A stretch of 64,000 nucleotides of DNA from Pseudomonas sp. Teo4 (GCF_034387475.1 NZ_JAXCIL010000002.1:744001-808000); one strand, 5' to 3'; counted from the stretch's first letter, positions 47,906 through 57,840 are shown. Notes: generated by a model from the sequence alone, not told the origin. Numbers and translations: made by a program.

Positions 47906-49087
47906 ATGACTACATACCTCATCACCAGCGATGCCCAGGCCCTGTCCGTCGCTGAAGAAATCGCCCAGAAACTGCGTCAGGACAGCCCCCTGCGCGACCG
48001 CGAACGCCGCCTGCCCCACGCCGAGCTCGACTTGTTCACACGCTCCGGCTTGTGGGCCATCAGCGTGCCCAAGGCCTTCGGCGGCGCTGGCGTGTCCAAC
48101 GTCACCCTGGCCAAGGTCATCGCCCGCATCGCCCAGGCCGACGCCTCCCTCGGGCAGATCCCGCAAAACCACTTCTACGCCCTGGAAGTGCTGCGCGTGA
48201 ACGGCAGCCCCGAGCAGCAACAACGCCTTTATGGCGAAGTCCTCAAAGGCCTGCGTTTTGGCAATGCCCTGGCCGAGCTGGGCACCAAGACCGCCAACGA
48301 ACGCACCACCCGCCTGACCCGCGATGGCGCCGGCTTTCGTATCAACGGCCGCAAGTTCTACGCCACCGGCGCGCTGTACGCCCAGCGCATCCCTACCTCG
48401 GTCATCGATGAACAAGGCGCGCAGCATCTGGCCTTCGTCCCTGCCGACAGCCAAGGCCTGCAGGTAATCGACGACTGGAGCGGTTTCGGTCAGCGCACGA
48501 CCGGCAGCGGCTCGGTTGTGTTCGACGACGTATTCGTGCGCGCCGAAGACGTGGTGCCGTTCGACAGCGCCTTCGAGCGCCCGACCCCAGTCGGCCCACT
48601 GGCACAGATTCTTCACGCTGCCATCGACACCGGCATCGCCCGCGCCGCCTACGAAGATGCCCTGCACTTCGTACGCACGCGCAGCCGCCCCTGGGTCGAC
48701 TCAGGCCTGGACAAAGCCACTGACGACCCCTTGACCCTTAAAAGCTTCGGCCATCTGGCGATCCGCCTGCACGCCGCCGAAGCCTTGCTGGAACGCGCAG
48801 GGGAATACCTGGACCGCGCCCGCGACGACAGCACCGCCGACACCGTCGCCGCCGCCTCCATCGCCGTGGCCGAGGCACGGGCGATCAGCACCGAAATCTC
48901 CCTGGCCGCCGGCACCACCCTGTTCGAGCTGGCCGGCAGCCAGGCCACCCTGGCCGAGCACAACCTTGACCGCCACTGGCGCAATGCCCGGGTCCACACC
49001 CTGCACGACCCGGTGCGCTGGAAATACCACGCCATCGGCAACTACTACCTGAACGACACGAACCCGCCGCGCCGGGGGACCATCTGA
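47906..49087 (+). CDS. SfnB family sulfur-acquisition oxidoreductase (copy 2)
   Basis: Protein of 393 residues of the same acyl-CoA dehydrogenase-like monooxygenase family as the gene upstream. Shared segments include FTRSGLW(G)xISVPKA, IDDWSGFGQRTT and DRHWRNARVHTLHDPVRWKYHAIG. The start is ATG 47906, with GGAG six bases upstream. Its stop overlaps the next gene by one base (TGATG). Tandem duplication with divergence suggests two sulfur-oxidation steps or two substrates. Confidence 0.82.
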   Translation: MTTYLITSDAQALSVAEEIAQKLRQDSPLRDRERRLPHAELDLFTRSGLWAISVPKAFGGAGVSNVTLAKVIARIAQADASLGQIPQNHFYALEVLRVNGSPEQQQRLYGEVLKGLRFGNALAELGTKTANERTTRLTRDGAGFRINGRKFYATGALYAQRIPTSVIDEQGAQHLAFVPADSQGLQVIDDWSGFGQRTTGSGSVVFDDVFVRAEDVVPFDSAFERPTPVGPLAQILHAAIDTGIARAAYEDALHFVRTRSRPWVDSGLDKATDDPLTLKSFGHLAIRLHAAEALLERAGEYLDRARDDSTADTVAAASIAVAEARAISTEISLAAGTTLFELAGSQATLAEHNLDRHWRNARVHTLHDPVRWKYHAIGNYYLNDTNPPRRGTI

Positions 49088-50475
49088 TGGCCAAGCAGAT
49101 CCTGCTCAATGCCTTCAACATGAACTGCATCGGGCACATCAACCATGGCCTGTGGACCCATCCACGGGACACTTCGACGCGCTACAAGACCCTGGAATAT
49201 TGGACCGACCTGGCACGGCTGCTAGAGCGAGGGCTGTTCGATGGTCTGTTCATCGCCGACATCGTCGGCACTTACGACATCTACGGCAATTCACTGGACG
49301 TGACGCTAAAAGAGTCGATCCAGCTGCCGGTCAACGACCCGCTGCTGCTGGTTTCGGCCATGGCCGCCGTGACCCGCAACCTGGGCTTCGGCCTCACCGC
49401 CAACCTCACCTACGAAGCGCCGTACCTGTTCGCCCGACGCCTCTCGACCCTCGACCACCTGAGCAATGGCCGGGTCGGCTGGAACATCGTCACCGGCTAC
49501 CTCGACAGCGCTGCCCGCGCCATGGGCCTGGAGCAGCAACCCGAGCACGACCGCCGGTATGACCAAGCCGATGAGTACCTGCAGGTGCTGTACAAACTGC
49601 TGGAAGGCAGTTGGGACGACGATGCCGTGGTGGAAGACCGCGAACAGCGCATCTATGCCCGGCCGGACAAAGTGCGCAAGGTCCACCACAACGGTGAGTT
49701 CTACAAAGTCGAGGGATACCACCTGTGCGAGCCCTCGCCGCAGCGCACCCCGGTGCTGTTCCAGGCCGGCAGCTCGCCCCGTGGCCTGGCCTTCGCCGGC
49801 AACCATGCCGAGTGCGTGTTCATCAGTGGCCAGGACAAAACCGCCACCCGCGCCCAGGTCGACAAGGTACGCGCCGCCGCCCAGGCGGCCGGCCGCGACC
49901 CGCAGGCAATCAAGGTGTTCATGGGCATTACCGTGATCGTCGCGCCCACCGAGCAACAGGCCCAGGCCAAGCACGCCGAATACTTGCGCTACGCCAGCCC
50001 CGAGGCGGGTGTGGCGCACTTCGCGGCCTCCACCGGGATCGACTTCGCCACTTACGAGTTGGACGAGCCCATCGGTTTCAACAAAGGCAACGCCATCCAG
50101 TCCGCCACCCGCCAGCTGCAGGAGAACGCCTGGACCCGTCGCCGCTTGTTGCAACAACACGCACTGGGCGGACGCTACGTGACCCTGGTCGGCACGCCCG
50201 AACAGGTCGCCGAGCAACTCATCGCCTGGGTCGACGAAACCGGCCTGGACGGTTTCAACCTGACCCGTACCGTCACCCCCGAAAGCTTCGAGGACTTCAT
50301 TGACCTGGTGGTCCCGCAACTGCAACAGCGAGACCGCTACAAGACCGCCTACGCCGAAGGCACCCTGCGCGAAAAGCTGTTCGACAGCGACCACCCGCAC
50401 CTGCCCGCCAGCCACCCCGGCTCGACTTACCGCTCAACCACCACCGCCCCGACTGGAGCCCTGCACCATGCTTGA
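49087..50475 (+). CDS. NtaA/SnaA/DszA-type FMNH2-dependent monooxygenase (LLM class)
   Basis: Protein of 462 residues of the bacterial luciferase-like family. The N-terminal LLNAFNMNCIGHINHGLWTHPRD, FIADIVGTYDIYGNS and NGRVGWNIVTGYLDSAARAMG segments are characteristic of the nitrilotriacetate/dibenzothiophene-sulfone subgroup. It probably cleaves a C-S or C-N bond with reduced FMN and oxygen. Overlap with the SfnB-type gene and with the binding-protein gene (eight bases) ties it to the operon. The substrate is unknown. Confidence 0.84.
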   Translation: MAKQILLNAFNMNCIGHINHGLWTHPRDTSTRYKTLEYWTDLARLLERGLFDGLFIADIVGTYDIYGNSLDVTLKESIQLPVNDPLLLVSAMAAVTRNLGFGLTANLTYEAPYLFARRLSTLDHLSNGRVGWNIVTGYLDSAARAMGLEQQPEHDRRYDQADEYLQVLYKLLEGSWDDDAVVEDREQRIYARPDKVRKVHHNGEFYKVEGYHLCEPSPQRTPVLFQAGSSPRGLAFAGNHAECVFISGQDKTATRAQVDKVRAAAQAAGRDPQAIKVFMGITVIVAPTEQQAQAKHAEYLRYASPEAGVAHFAASTGIDFATYELDEPIGFNKGNAIQSATRQLQENAWTRRRLLQQHALGGRYVTLVGTPEQVAEQLIAWVDETGLDGFNLTRTVTPESFEDFIDLVVPQLQQRDRYKTAYAEGTLREKLFDSDHPHLPASHPGSTYRSTTTAPTGALHHA

Positions 50476-51268
50476 AAAACTGTTCCGGCCCGTCGCGGCC
50501 ATTGCCCTCACCCTCGGCCTGTCCAACTCCGTGCTCGCTGCCGAGCCTCTGAAAATCGGCACCACCGCGGCATTTGCGATTCCGCTGGAAGCCGCCGTGG
50601 AAGAGGCGCACAAGCAAGGGCTGGAAGTGAAGCTGATCGAATTCAGCGACTGGATCGCCCCCAATGTCAGCCTCAACAGCGGCGACATCGACGTCAATTA
50701 CTTCCAGCACATCCCGTTCCTGGAAAACGCCAAGGCCGCCGCCGGGTTTGATCTGGTGCCCTACGCACCGGGGATCATCAACAATGTCGGGCTGTACTCG
50801 AAAAAGTACAAAAGCTTTACCGAACTGCCCGAAGGCGCCAGCGTGGCCATCGCCAACGACCCGATCAACAGCGGGCGTGGCTTGCAACTGCTGGCCAAGG
50901 CCGGGTTGATCACCCTCAAGCCGGGGGTCGGCTACAAGGCCACCGAAGACGACATCATCGCCAACCCGAAAAAGCTGAAGATCCTTCAGGTCGAGGCCGT
51001 GCAACTGGTACGCGCCTATGACGACGCCGACCTGGTTCAGGGCTACCCGGCCTACATACGCCTGGCCAACAGCTTCGACGCCACCTCCGCCCTGCTGTTC
51101 GATGGCCTGGAAAACAAGGAGTACGTCATCCAGTTCGTCATTCGCCCGCAAACCAAGGACGACACGCGTCTAGCCAAGTTCGTCGACATCTACCAGCACT
51201 CGCCAGTGGTACGCGCGGCGTTGAACAAGGCCCACGGCAAGCTCTACCAGGCCGGTTGGGAAGGCTGA
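50468..51268 (+). CDS. MetQ/NlpA family ABC transporter substrate-binding protein
   Basis: Protein of 266 residues. The N-terminal signal ([20 protein letters not shown], then SVLA-A) lacks a lipobox cysteine, so it is a soluble periplasmic protein rather than a MetQ-type lipoprotein. The NlpA domain begins [24 protein letters not shown] and has [14 protein letters not shown]. In this operon the ligand is probably an organosulfur compound rather than methionine. Confidence 0.84.
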   Translation: MLEKLFRPVAAIALTLGLSNSVLAAEPLKIGTTAAFAIPLEAAVEEAHKQGLEVKLIEFSDWIAPNVSLNSGDIDVNYFQHIPFLENAKAAAGFDLVPYAPGIINNVGLYSKKYKSFTELPEGASVAIANDPINSGRGLQLLAKAGLITLKPGVGYKATEDDIIANPKKLKILQVEAVQLVRAYDDADLVQGYPAYIRLANSFDATSALLFDGLENKEYVIQFVIRPQTKDDTRLAKFVDIYQHSPVVRAALNKAHGKLYQAGWEG

Positions 51269-51269
51269 C

Positions 51270-52379
51270 ATGGGCCAGGCCAGCGCCTTCAAGGCGCCCA
51301 CCACTCACACCACGCCGCCACCGGCTCGGGAGCAGGCGCTGCGCCCGGAGGTCAATGAAGCCCATGTGCGCTTCATTGGCCTGGGCAAGACCTACCTCGG
51401 CCAGGCGCAACCCGCCCTGCAGGGCATCGACCTGAACATCCGTCGCGGCGAAATCTTCGGCATCATCGGCCGCAGCGGCGCTGGCAAATCGTCATTGCTT
51501 CGCACCATCAACCGCCTGGAGCAACCCAGCCAGGGCCGGGTGCTGATCGACCAGGTGGACATCGCGCCGTTCGATGAAGACCGCCTGGTCGCGCTGCGCC
51601 GGCGCATCGGCATGATCTTCCAGCACTTCAACCTGATGTCGGCCAAGACCGTGTGGCAGAACGTCGAGCTGCCTCTAAAGGTGGCCGGCGTGGCCAAAGC
51701 CGAGCGTCAACGCAAAGTGCGTGAATTGCTGGAACTGGTGGGCCTCGCCGAGAAGCATCACGTATACCCCGCGCAGCTGTCAGGAGGACAGAAGCAGCGG
51801 GTCGGCATCGCCCGGGCGCTGGTCCATGACCCCGAGATTCTTCTGTGCGACGAAGCCACCTCGGCGCTGGACCCGGAAACCACGGCCTCGATCCTCGAAC
51901 TGCTGCGCGATATCAACCTGCGCCTGGGCCTGACGGTGGTGCTGATCACCCACGAGATGGCGGTAATCCGCGATATCTGTCATCGCGTGGTGGTGCTCGA
52001 ACGTGGCGAGATCGTCGAGCAAGGTGAGGTCTGGCGGGTGTTCGGCTCACCCCGTCACGAGGTCACCCGCACCCTGCTCGCCCCGTTGCAGGCCAAGCTT
52101 CCGGCAGCGCTGCAGGCCAACCTGAGGGCCAGCCCGGCGGGCCGCGACAGTGCCGTGGTACTCAAGCTCACCCTGCTCGGAGAACCCGCGCTTTCCGACC
52201 TGTTCAACGACCTGGGCGGTCGCGTGCGCCTGCTTCAGGGCGGTGTGGAAACCATCGGCGAGCATGCTTTGGGGCAGTTGATCCTGTCGGTACAGGGCTC
52301 GCCGCACGATGCCCACCAATTGCTGGAACGTGCCCGTCGCTGGGCCGAAGACGTGGAGGTGCTGGGCCATGTGGTTTGA
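51270..52379 (+). CDS. MetN-type ABC transporter ATP-binding protein
   Basis: Protein of 369 residues with a 33-residue Pro/Thr-rich N-terminal extension (TTHTTPPPA) before the ATPase domain. Walker [10 protein letters not shown], signature [15 protein letters not shown], Walker [13 protein letters not shown], and a C-terminal NIL domain (from about 270, [16 protein letters not shown]), the ligand-sensing domain through which methionine importers are feedback-inhibited. It starts one base after the binding-protein stop. Confidence 0.88.
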   Translation: MGQASAFKAPTTHTTPPPAREQALRPEVNEAHVRFIGLGKTYLGQAQPALQGIDLNIRRGEIFGIIGRSGAGKSSLLRTINRLEQPSQGRVLIDQVDIAPFDEDRLVALRRRIGMIFQHFNLMSAKTVWQNVELPLKVAGVAKAERQRKVRELLELVGLAEKHHVYPAQLSGGQKQRVGIARALVHDPEILLCDEATSALDPETTASILELLRDINLRLGLTVVLITHEMAVIRDICHRVVVLERGEIVEQGEVWRVFGSPRHEVTRTLLAPLQAKLPAALQANLRASPAGRDSAVVLKLTLLGEPALSDLFNDLGGRVRLLQGGVETIGEHALGQLILSVQGSPHDAHQLLERARRWAEDVEVLGHVV

Positions 52380-53013
52380 TCGTCTGCTGGAAGGCTTGCT
52401 CGACACCTTGCTGATGGTCGGCGTGTCATCGTTGATTGCCCTGCTGGTGGGCGTGCCCATGGCTGTGTTGCTGGTGACCAGCGACAAGGGCGGGATCTTC
52501 GAGGCACCGCTGCTGAACCGCGTGATAGGCGCGTTCGTCAACCTGTTCCGCTCGATCCCGTTTCTGATTCTGATGGTCGCGCTGATCCCCTTCACCCGCC
52601 TGGTGGTTGGCACCACTTATGGTGTGTGGGCAGCCGTGGTCCCCCTGACCATCGCCGCCACACCGTTCTTTGCCCGCATTGCCGAAGTCAGTCTGCGCGA
52701 GGTGGACCATGGCTTGGTGGAAGCAGCCCAGGCCATGGGCTGCCGACGCTGGCACATCGTCTGGCATGTACTGCTGCCCGAGGCTCTGCCTGGGATCGTC
52801 GGCGGCTTCACCATTACCCTGGTCACCCTGATCAACTCTTCAGCCATGGCCGGCGCAATCGGGGCCGGCGGGCTGGGAGATATTGCCTATCGGTACGGGT
52901 ACCAGCGATTCGACAGCCAGATCATGCTGACCGTGATTGCCATGCTGGTGGCGCTGGTGGCGTTGATTCAGCTGGGTGGGGATAGGCTGGCAAAAGGGTT
53001 GAACAAGCGGTGA
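52369..53013 (+). CDS. MetI-type ABC transporter permease
   Basis: Protein of 214 residues with five helices. The EAA-loop region is [33 protein letters not shown], coupling to the ATPase. ATG 52369 overlaps the ATPase gene by 11 bases. Last gene of the operon; a long palindromic element follows. Confidence 0.9.
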   Translation: MWFDRLLEGLLDTLLMVGVSSLIALLVGVPMAVLLVTSDKGGIFEAPLLNRVIGAFVNLFRSIPFLILMVALIPFTRLVVGTTYGVWAAVVPLTIAATPFFARIAEVSLREVDHGLVEAAQAMGCRRWHIVWHVLLPEALPGIVGGFTITLVTLINSSAMAGAIGAGGLGDIAYRYGYQRFDSQIMLTVIAMLVALVALIQLGGDRLAKGLNKR

Positions 53014-53320
53014 GTCGGACGGGGTATGCGGGGCATGCCTTGAGAGATGTGTTGAGGCGAAGATCGAGCGCCGCCCGCGCGGCGCATCGCGAGCAAGGCT
53101 CGCTCCTACGTCTGTTTCGGACCAATCACTCCTGCAGAATTCGCGCGCGACCGCCTTGCTGAACGGCTCGATATAGGCTCGTACAAACAAGGCGGTCGCG
53201 CGCCTCTGCTTCAGGCATGACTGGCCCGAAACAAGCGTAGGAGCGAGCCTTGCTCGCGATGCGCCGCGCGGGCGGCGCTCGATCTACGCATCACCTCACC
53301 ACCCAAGGCGAGCACTCACC
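53014..53320. other. Intergenic region with long palindrome
   Basis: The 307 bases between the convergent permease and GGDEF-EAL genes are almost filled by the imperfect palindrome listed separately. No gene is seen. Confidence 0.7.
53061..53285. repeat. Long imperfect palindromic element (225 bases), copy 1
   Basis: The ends AGATCGAGCGCCGCCCGCGC and its inverse complement are identical over about 50 bases (through CGAGCAAGGCTCGCTCCTAC). Inside, TGTTTCGG...ACCAATCACT and CGCGCGACCGCCTTG are also matched in inverse order, so most of the element can fold into one hairpin. The outer block is a REP-like sequence of a class not seen elsewhere in the window except at 57.8-58.05 kb. Confidence 0.8.
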
Positions 53321-55234
53321 TCACCCCCAGCGCAACTCCCGCTCAGGCACCGGCCGGCCGAACCAGTACCCCTGCCCCAGCTGACACTGCTGCTCCAGCA
53401 GGAACCGCGCCTGCTCAGCCTGCTCGATGCCCTCGGCGTGCACCTGCATGCCCATGCTTCGGGCCAGGGCGATGATCACTCGGACAATGGCGATGTCATC
53501 GTCGTCGAGCGGCAGCCCGGCAACGAAGCCTTGGTCGATCTTCAGCTTCTGCACCGGCAGGCGCTTGAGCCGCAGCAACGATGAATACCCAGTGCCGAAG
53601 TCATCGATGGCCAGGTTCAGCCCGAGCTCACGCAAGCGGTGCAGCTGTTCCAACGCGACCTCAGGGTCTTCCATCACCGCACTTTCGGTGACCTCAAGCT
53701 CCAGCAGCGCCGGGTTCAGCCCGGTTTCGTGCAACACCTCGGCCACCTGCCGATACAGCTCGTGCTGGCCGAACAGCCGGCTGGAGATGTTCACCGCAAC
53801 GAACGCCAACTGCCGCCCTTCAGCCTGCCATTGCACCATCTGCCGACACGCCTGGCGCAACACCCAGGCATCGATTTCGGCAATCAGCCCAGTACGCTCG
53901 GCAATCGGGATGAACTCGCCTGGCGGCACCAGGCCACGCATTGGATGCTGCCAGCGTACCAACGCCTCGACTCCGACCATTTTCGAGGTGAACAGATCAT
54001 GTACCGGCTGGAAGTACACCCGCAGCTCTTCTTCCTCCAGGGCCCGCCGCAGCTCGCCAGCGGTTTCCACCCGATGCTGGGCGTGGGCGGTCAGTTCTTC
54101 GGTGTAGAACGCGTAGCAGGCCCGACCATTGCTCTTGGCCTTGAACAATGCGGAGTCGGCATTGCGCAACAGTTGCTCGGCGCTCAAGGCATCGTTGGGG
54201 AACAGGCTGATGCCGAGGCTGGCGCTGATGAACAGGCGATGCCCATCGAAGGTGAACGGCTCGCGCATCCGCTCGATGATGCTCTGCGCCAGCTTGCCCG
54301 CCTGCCCGACCTGCTGGCAGTTCTCATACAACACGCCGAACTCGTCGCCGCCCAGGCGCGCCAGGGTGACGCCACTGCCGAGCACTTCGGCCAGACGCTC
54401 TCCGACCAGCTTGAGCAACTGGTCGCCGATGGTGTGGCCCAAGCCGTCGTTGATGCTCTGGAAATGGTCCAGATCGAGCAGCAGCAACGCGCAGCCACGC
54501 TTGTTGGCCTGGGCCGCACTCAGCGCTTGCTCGGCGCGGTCGTTGAACAACAGGCGGTTGGGCAGCGCGGTGAGCGGGTCATGGTGGGCCAGGTAGGCCA
54601 ACTCCTGCTCGGAATGCTTGATCGCACTGATATCGCTGAACACCGCCACGTAGTGGGTAAGTTCACCGCTGTCGTCGCGAATGGCGCAGATCGTCTGCCA
54701 CTGGGGGTAGATCTCGCCACTTTTGCGCCGGTTCCAGATCTCCCCGCTCCACTCGCCTTTCTGCGCCAGCGCGGCATAGATCTGCTGGTAGAACGGCACA
54801 CCGTGGCGCCCGGACTTGAACTTGTTCGGCCGCTGGCCGAGCACTTCGTCCTGCTGGTAGCCGGTAATGCGCATGAACGCCCGGTTGACGTGCACGATCA
54901 GGCCATGGCGGTCGGTGACCAGCACGCCTTCGAGTGTGCTGTCGAAGACGGCGGCCGCCATACGCAGGCGCTCACGGTCCTCGCTGCGCAAACGGGCACC
55001 GACGCCGATGAAATTCAGCAGGCGGGCACGGGAAACGAAGATCAGCACAGCACTGACCAATACCCAGAGCACCACGTTGATCTGCCGCCCCACGGTCAGC
55101 GCCAGGGGGTCTTCAGACATACTGTGCAACACCACCTCGGACATCACCAGCCAGAGGATCGAGAGCACCACATAGAGCGCAGCCATGCGCAAGGCGTCGC
55201 GAACAGAAACAGACATGTCGGGTGCAAAGCCCAT
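53321..55234 (-). CDS. Membrane GGDEF-EAL protein with PAS domain
   Basis: Protein of 637 residues: two N-terminal helices (about 12-70), a PAS domain with PAC (about 90-205, VTDRHGLIVHVNRAF), a GGDEF domain with an intact RLGGDEFGV (diguanylate cyclase) and an EAL domain with EALVRWQHP, plus the downstream DDFGTGYSSL loop needed for cyclic-di-GMP hydrolysis. Both catalytic motifs are intact, so the net activity cannot be predicted. ATG 55234 is used; the upstream region is shared with the desaturase gene. Confidence 0.9.
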   Translation of the reverse strand: MGFAPDMSVSVRDALRMAALYVVLSILWLVMSEVVLHSMSEDPLALTVGRQINVVLWVLVSAVLIFVSRARLLNFIGVGARLRSEDRERLRMAAAVFDSTLEGVLVTDRHGLIVHVNRAFMRITGYQQDEVLGQRPNKFKSGRHGVPFYQQIYAALAQKGEWSGEIWNRRKSGEIYPQWQTICAIRDDSGELTHYVAVFSDISAIKHSEQELAYLAHHDPLTALPNRLLFNDRAEQALSAAQANKRGCALLLLDLDHFQSINDGLGHTIGDQLLKLVGERLAEVLGSGVTLARLGGDEFGVLYENCQQVGQAGKLAQSIIERMREPFTFDGHRLFISASLGISLFPNDALSAEQLLRNADSALFKAKSNGRACYAFYTEELTAHAQHRVETAGELRRALEEEELRVYFQPVHDLFTSKMVGVEALVRWQHPMRGLVPPGEFIPIAERTGLIAEIDAWVLRQACRQMVQWQAEGRQLAFVAVNISSRLFGQHELYRQVAEVLHETGLNPALLELEVTESAVMEDPEVALEQLHRLRELGLNLAIDDFGTGYSSLLRLKRLPVQKLKIDQGFVAGLPLDDDDIAIVRVIIALARSMGMQVHAEGIEQAEQARFLLEQQCQLGQGYWFGRPVPERELRWG

Positions 55235-55358
55235 GAAAAAGGATGGGGCATTATAAAGGCTGAAACATGTCGTGACTTCCTATCTGAAAGGGTGACTGGT
55301 TTTATTTCCCTGCCAAGGGATAATCAGCCCCTTCCCTGTTTCGAGGGTTATCCAACCT

Positions 55359-56543
55359 ATGTGGTACAACGGCCTGCTCGACCTGTCGGCCTGGCAACTG
55401 GTCGCCATCACCTTGCTGATGACCCATGTGACCATCGTCAGCGTCACCGTCTACCTGCACCGCTACTCCGCCCACCGCGCCCTGGAGCTCAACGGCGCGC
55501 TCAAGCATTTCTTCCGCTTCTGGCTGTGGCTGACCACGGCGCAGAACACCCGCGAATGGACCGCCGTCCACCGCAAGCACCACGCCAAGTGCGAAACCCC
55601 CGACGACCCGCACAGCCCGGTCTACAAGGGCCTGAGCACCGTGCTGCGCAAAGGCGCGGAGCTTTACCGGGAAGAGGCGCGCAACCCCGAGACCCTGCGC
55701 ATCTACGGCAAGAACTGCCCGGATGACTGGATCGAGCGCAACCTCTATTCGCGCTACAAGCTCGGTGGCATCGCGCTGATGGCGGTCATCGACCTGCTGC
55801 TGTTCGGCACCATTGGCATCACCATCTGGGCGGTGCAGATGATGTGGATTCCGTTCTGGGCCGCTGGCGTGGTGAACGGCCTGGGTCATGCGGTCGGCTA
55901 CCGCAACTTCGAATGCCGCGACGCCGCCACCAACCTGGTGCCATGGGGCATCGTCATTGGCGGTGAGGAACTGCACAACAACCACCACACCTATCCCAAT
56001 TCGGCCAAGCTGTCGGTCAAGCGCTGGGAGTTCGACATGGGCTGGGCCTGGATTCGCCTGTTCTGCCTGCTGCGTCTGGCCAAGGTGCAACGGGTCGCGC
56101 CCATCGCCCATCGGGTCGAAGGCAAGGCCAGCCTGGACATGGACACGGCCATGGCCATTCTCAACAACCGCTTCCAGATCATGGCCCAGTACCGCAAGCT
56201 GGTGATCGGCCCGTTGGTCAAGCAGGAACTGGCCAAGGTGGATGCCTCGGTGCGCCACCGTTTCCGCCGCGCCAAACGCCTGCTATCGCGCGAGACCAGC
56301 CTGCTGGAAGATCGCCACCATGTGCGCATCGAGTCCATGCTCGCGCATAGTCACGCACTCAAGACCATCTACGAGAAGCGTCTGGCCTTGCAGCAGATCT
56401 GGGCCCGCACCAGCGCTAATGGCCATGACATGCTCGCCGCCATCAAGGACTGGGTGCACGAAGCGGAGGCCAGTGGCATCCATGCCTTGCATGACTTCGC
56501 AGCGCAGCTGAAAACCTATTCCCTGCGTCCTTCCGGCGCCTGA
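55359..56543 (+). CDS. desA: Acyl-lipid delta-9-type fatty acid desaturase
   Basis: Protein of 394 residues with the three histidine boxes of membrane desaturases: HRYSAHR, HRKHHAK and LHNNHHTY. Four hydrophobic helices, including QLVAITLLMTHVTIVSVTVY and IALMAVIDLLLFGTIGITIW, frame them. A helical C-terminal extension of about 110 residues follows. It introduces cis double bonds into membrane acyl chains for cold or fluidity adaptation. It is divergent from the GGDEF-EAL gene. Confidence 0.9.
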   Translation: MWYNGLLDLSAWQLVAITLLMTHVTIVSVTVYLHRYSAHRALELNGALKHFFRFWLWLTTAQNTREWTAVHRKHHAKCETPDDPHSPVYKGLSTVLRKGAELYREEARNPETLRIYGKNCPDDWIERNLYSRYKLGGIALMAVIDLLLFGTIGITIWAVQMMWIPFWAAGVVNGLGHAVGYRNFECRDAATNLVPWGIVIGGEELHNNHHTYPNSAKLSVKRWEFDMGWAWIRLFCLLRLAKVQRVAPIAHRVEGKASLDMDTAMAILNNRFQIMAQYRKLVIGPLVKQELAKVDASVRHRFRRAKRLLSRETSLLEDRHHVRIESMLAHSHALKTIYEKRLALQQIWARTSANGHDMLAAIKDWVHEAEASGIHALHDFAAQLKTYSLRPSGA

Positions 56544-56684
56544 TCACCGTTGATCGGCACGCCCCGTCCAGCGGGGCGTTTGCCCGGAACTTCCCCCCTG
56601 CACTTCGACTCAAATCGGCACATCGCCCGCGTGGCGGGCCGGTCGGTGGCCGCACGCTTTCCTGTCGAGAATCGCTTCGTGCTC

Positions 56685-57662
56685 ATGGCCAAGATCCCCC
56701 ATCCATCCCAGCCTCCGGAAGCCGCCCAGACCTTGCTGGCTTTGCTGCATGCCCAAGGCGAAGTCGCCCGCCTGAGTGAGCGCGAGCAGCTCTACAGCTC
56801 GCTGCTCGACAGCGTCAATGCCGTGCTCTGGGCCTTCGACTGGGAAACCCGCCAGGTGCTGTATGTCAGCCCCGCTTATGAGCGCATCTTCGGGAGGCCG
56901 GCCAGCCTGGTGCTGGCCGACTACAACGAGTGGCGAGACAGTATTTACCCTGACGACCTGGAGCATGCCGAGCACAGCTTGGCCCAGGTGCTGCTCAAAG
57001 GCTCGGTGGAAGACCGAGAGTATCGAATCATCAACGCTGACGGTCAGGTGCGCTGGCTCAGCGACAAGTGCTACGTCAACCAGCAACGCGAAGGCGAACA
57101 GCGCGTGATCATCGTCGGTATCGCCGAGGACATTACCGAAAAGAAGCTGCTGGAGGGCGAACTGCAGCGCCTGGCCACCACCGACGTGCTGACCCAAAGC
57201 AGCAACCGCCGGCATTTCTTCGACTGCGCCAACAAGGCCTTCGCCAGCGCCCGTGAGGAAGGCACGCCACTGGCCTTTCTGCTGCTGGACATCGATGACT
57301 TCAAGCTGATCAACGACAGTTACGGTCACCAGGAAGGCGACCAGGTGCTGCAGCGCATCGCCGACAGCGGCAAAGCCGTGCTACGGCGTGGCGACGTGTT
57401 CGGGCGCATCGGCGGCGAGGAATTCGCGGCGGTATTTCCGGGCTGCACGGCCCAGGTGGCCGAACAGATCGCCGAGCGCCTGCAGCGGGAAATCCAGCGT
57501 TTGAGCTTCAGCCATGGGGATCAGGCCTATGGCGTGACCATCAGCCAGGGGTTGACCGGGCTTACCGACGAGGATGAGTCACTGGACAGTTTGTTTGCCC
57601 GGGCGGATGCGGCGATGTACCAGGCCAAGCGCCAGGGCAAGAATCAGATTGTGCGGGGGTGA
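56685..57662 (+). CDS. PAS-GGDEF diguanylate cyclase
   Basis: Protein of 325 residues: a PAS domain (about 40-150, VNAVLWAFDWETRQVLYVSPAY) and a GGDEF domain with the functional variant RIGGEEFAAVF. No membrane helix is seen, so it is cytoplasmic. It would synthesise cyclic-di-GMP in response to an unknown PAS signal. ATG 56685 gives the cleanest N-terminus; a longer frame from 56550 lacks support. Confidence 0.87.
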   Translation: MAKIPHPSQPPEAAQTLLALLHAQGEVARLSEREQLYSSLLDSVNAVLWAFDWETRQVLYVSPAYERIFGRPASLVLADYNEWRDSIYPDDLEHAEHSLAQVLLKGSVEDREYRIINADGQVRWLSDKCYVNQQREGEQRVIIVGIAEDITEKKLLEGELQRLATTDVLTQSSNRRHFFDCANKAFASAREEGTPLAFLLLDIDDFKLINDSYGHQEGDQVLQRIADSGKAVLRRGDVFGRIGGEEFAAVFPGCTAQVAEQIAERLQREIQRLSFSHGDQAYGVTISQGLTGLTDEDESLDSLFARADAAMYQAKRQGKNQIVRG

Positions 57663-57840
57663 AGGCATTTAGAGCGCCTCCTGCGCTGACCTGATAGAGG
57701 ATCATACTTCAAGCAACAGACACGCTGGGTAAAAGCCGACCTCGTTGCGCAGGTAAGCAGGGAGCGCTTATTTAAGGTTCTTCACGGAATCTTGGGAGAG
57801 GCTTCGAAGTGCCTGCCCTGGGTTTGGGGGTGATGCGTAT

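Noticed and set aside
53639..55726. Open frame of about 695 codons antisense to the GGDEF-EAL gene and running into desA
   Set aside because: It overlaps two well-supported genes and shows no domain.
57663..57840. Possible small RNA gene after the PAS-GGDEF gene
   Set aside because: No promoter-terminator pair could be recognised around it.
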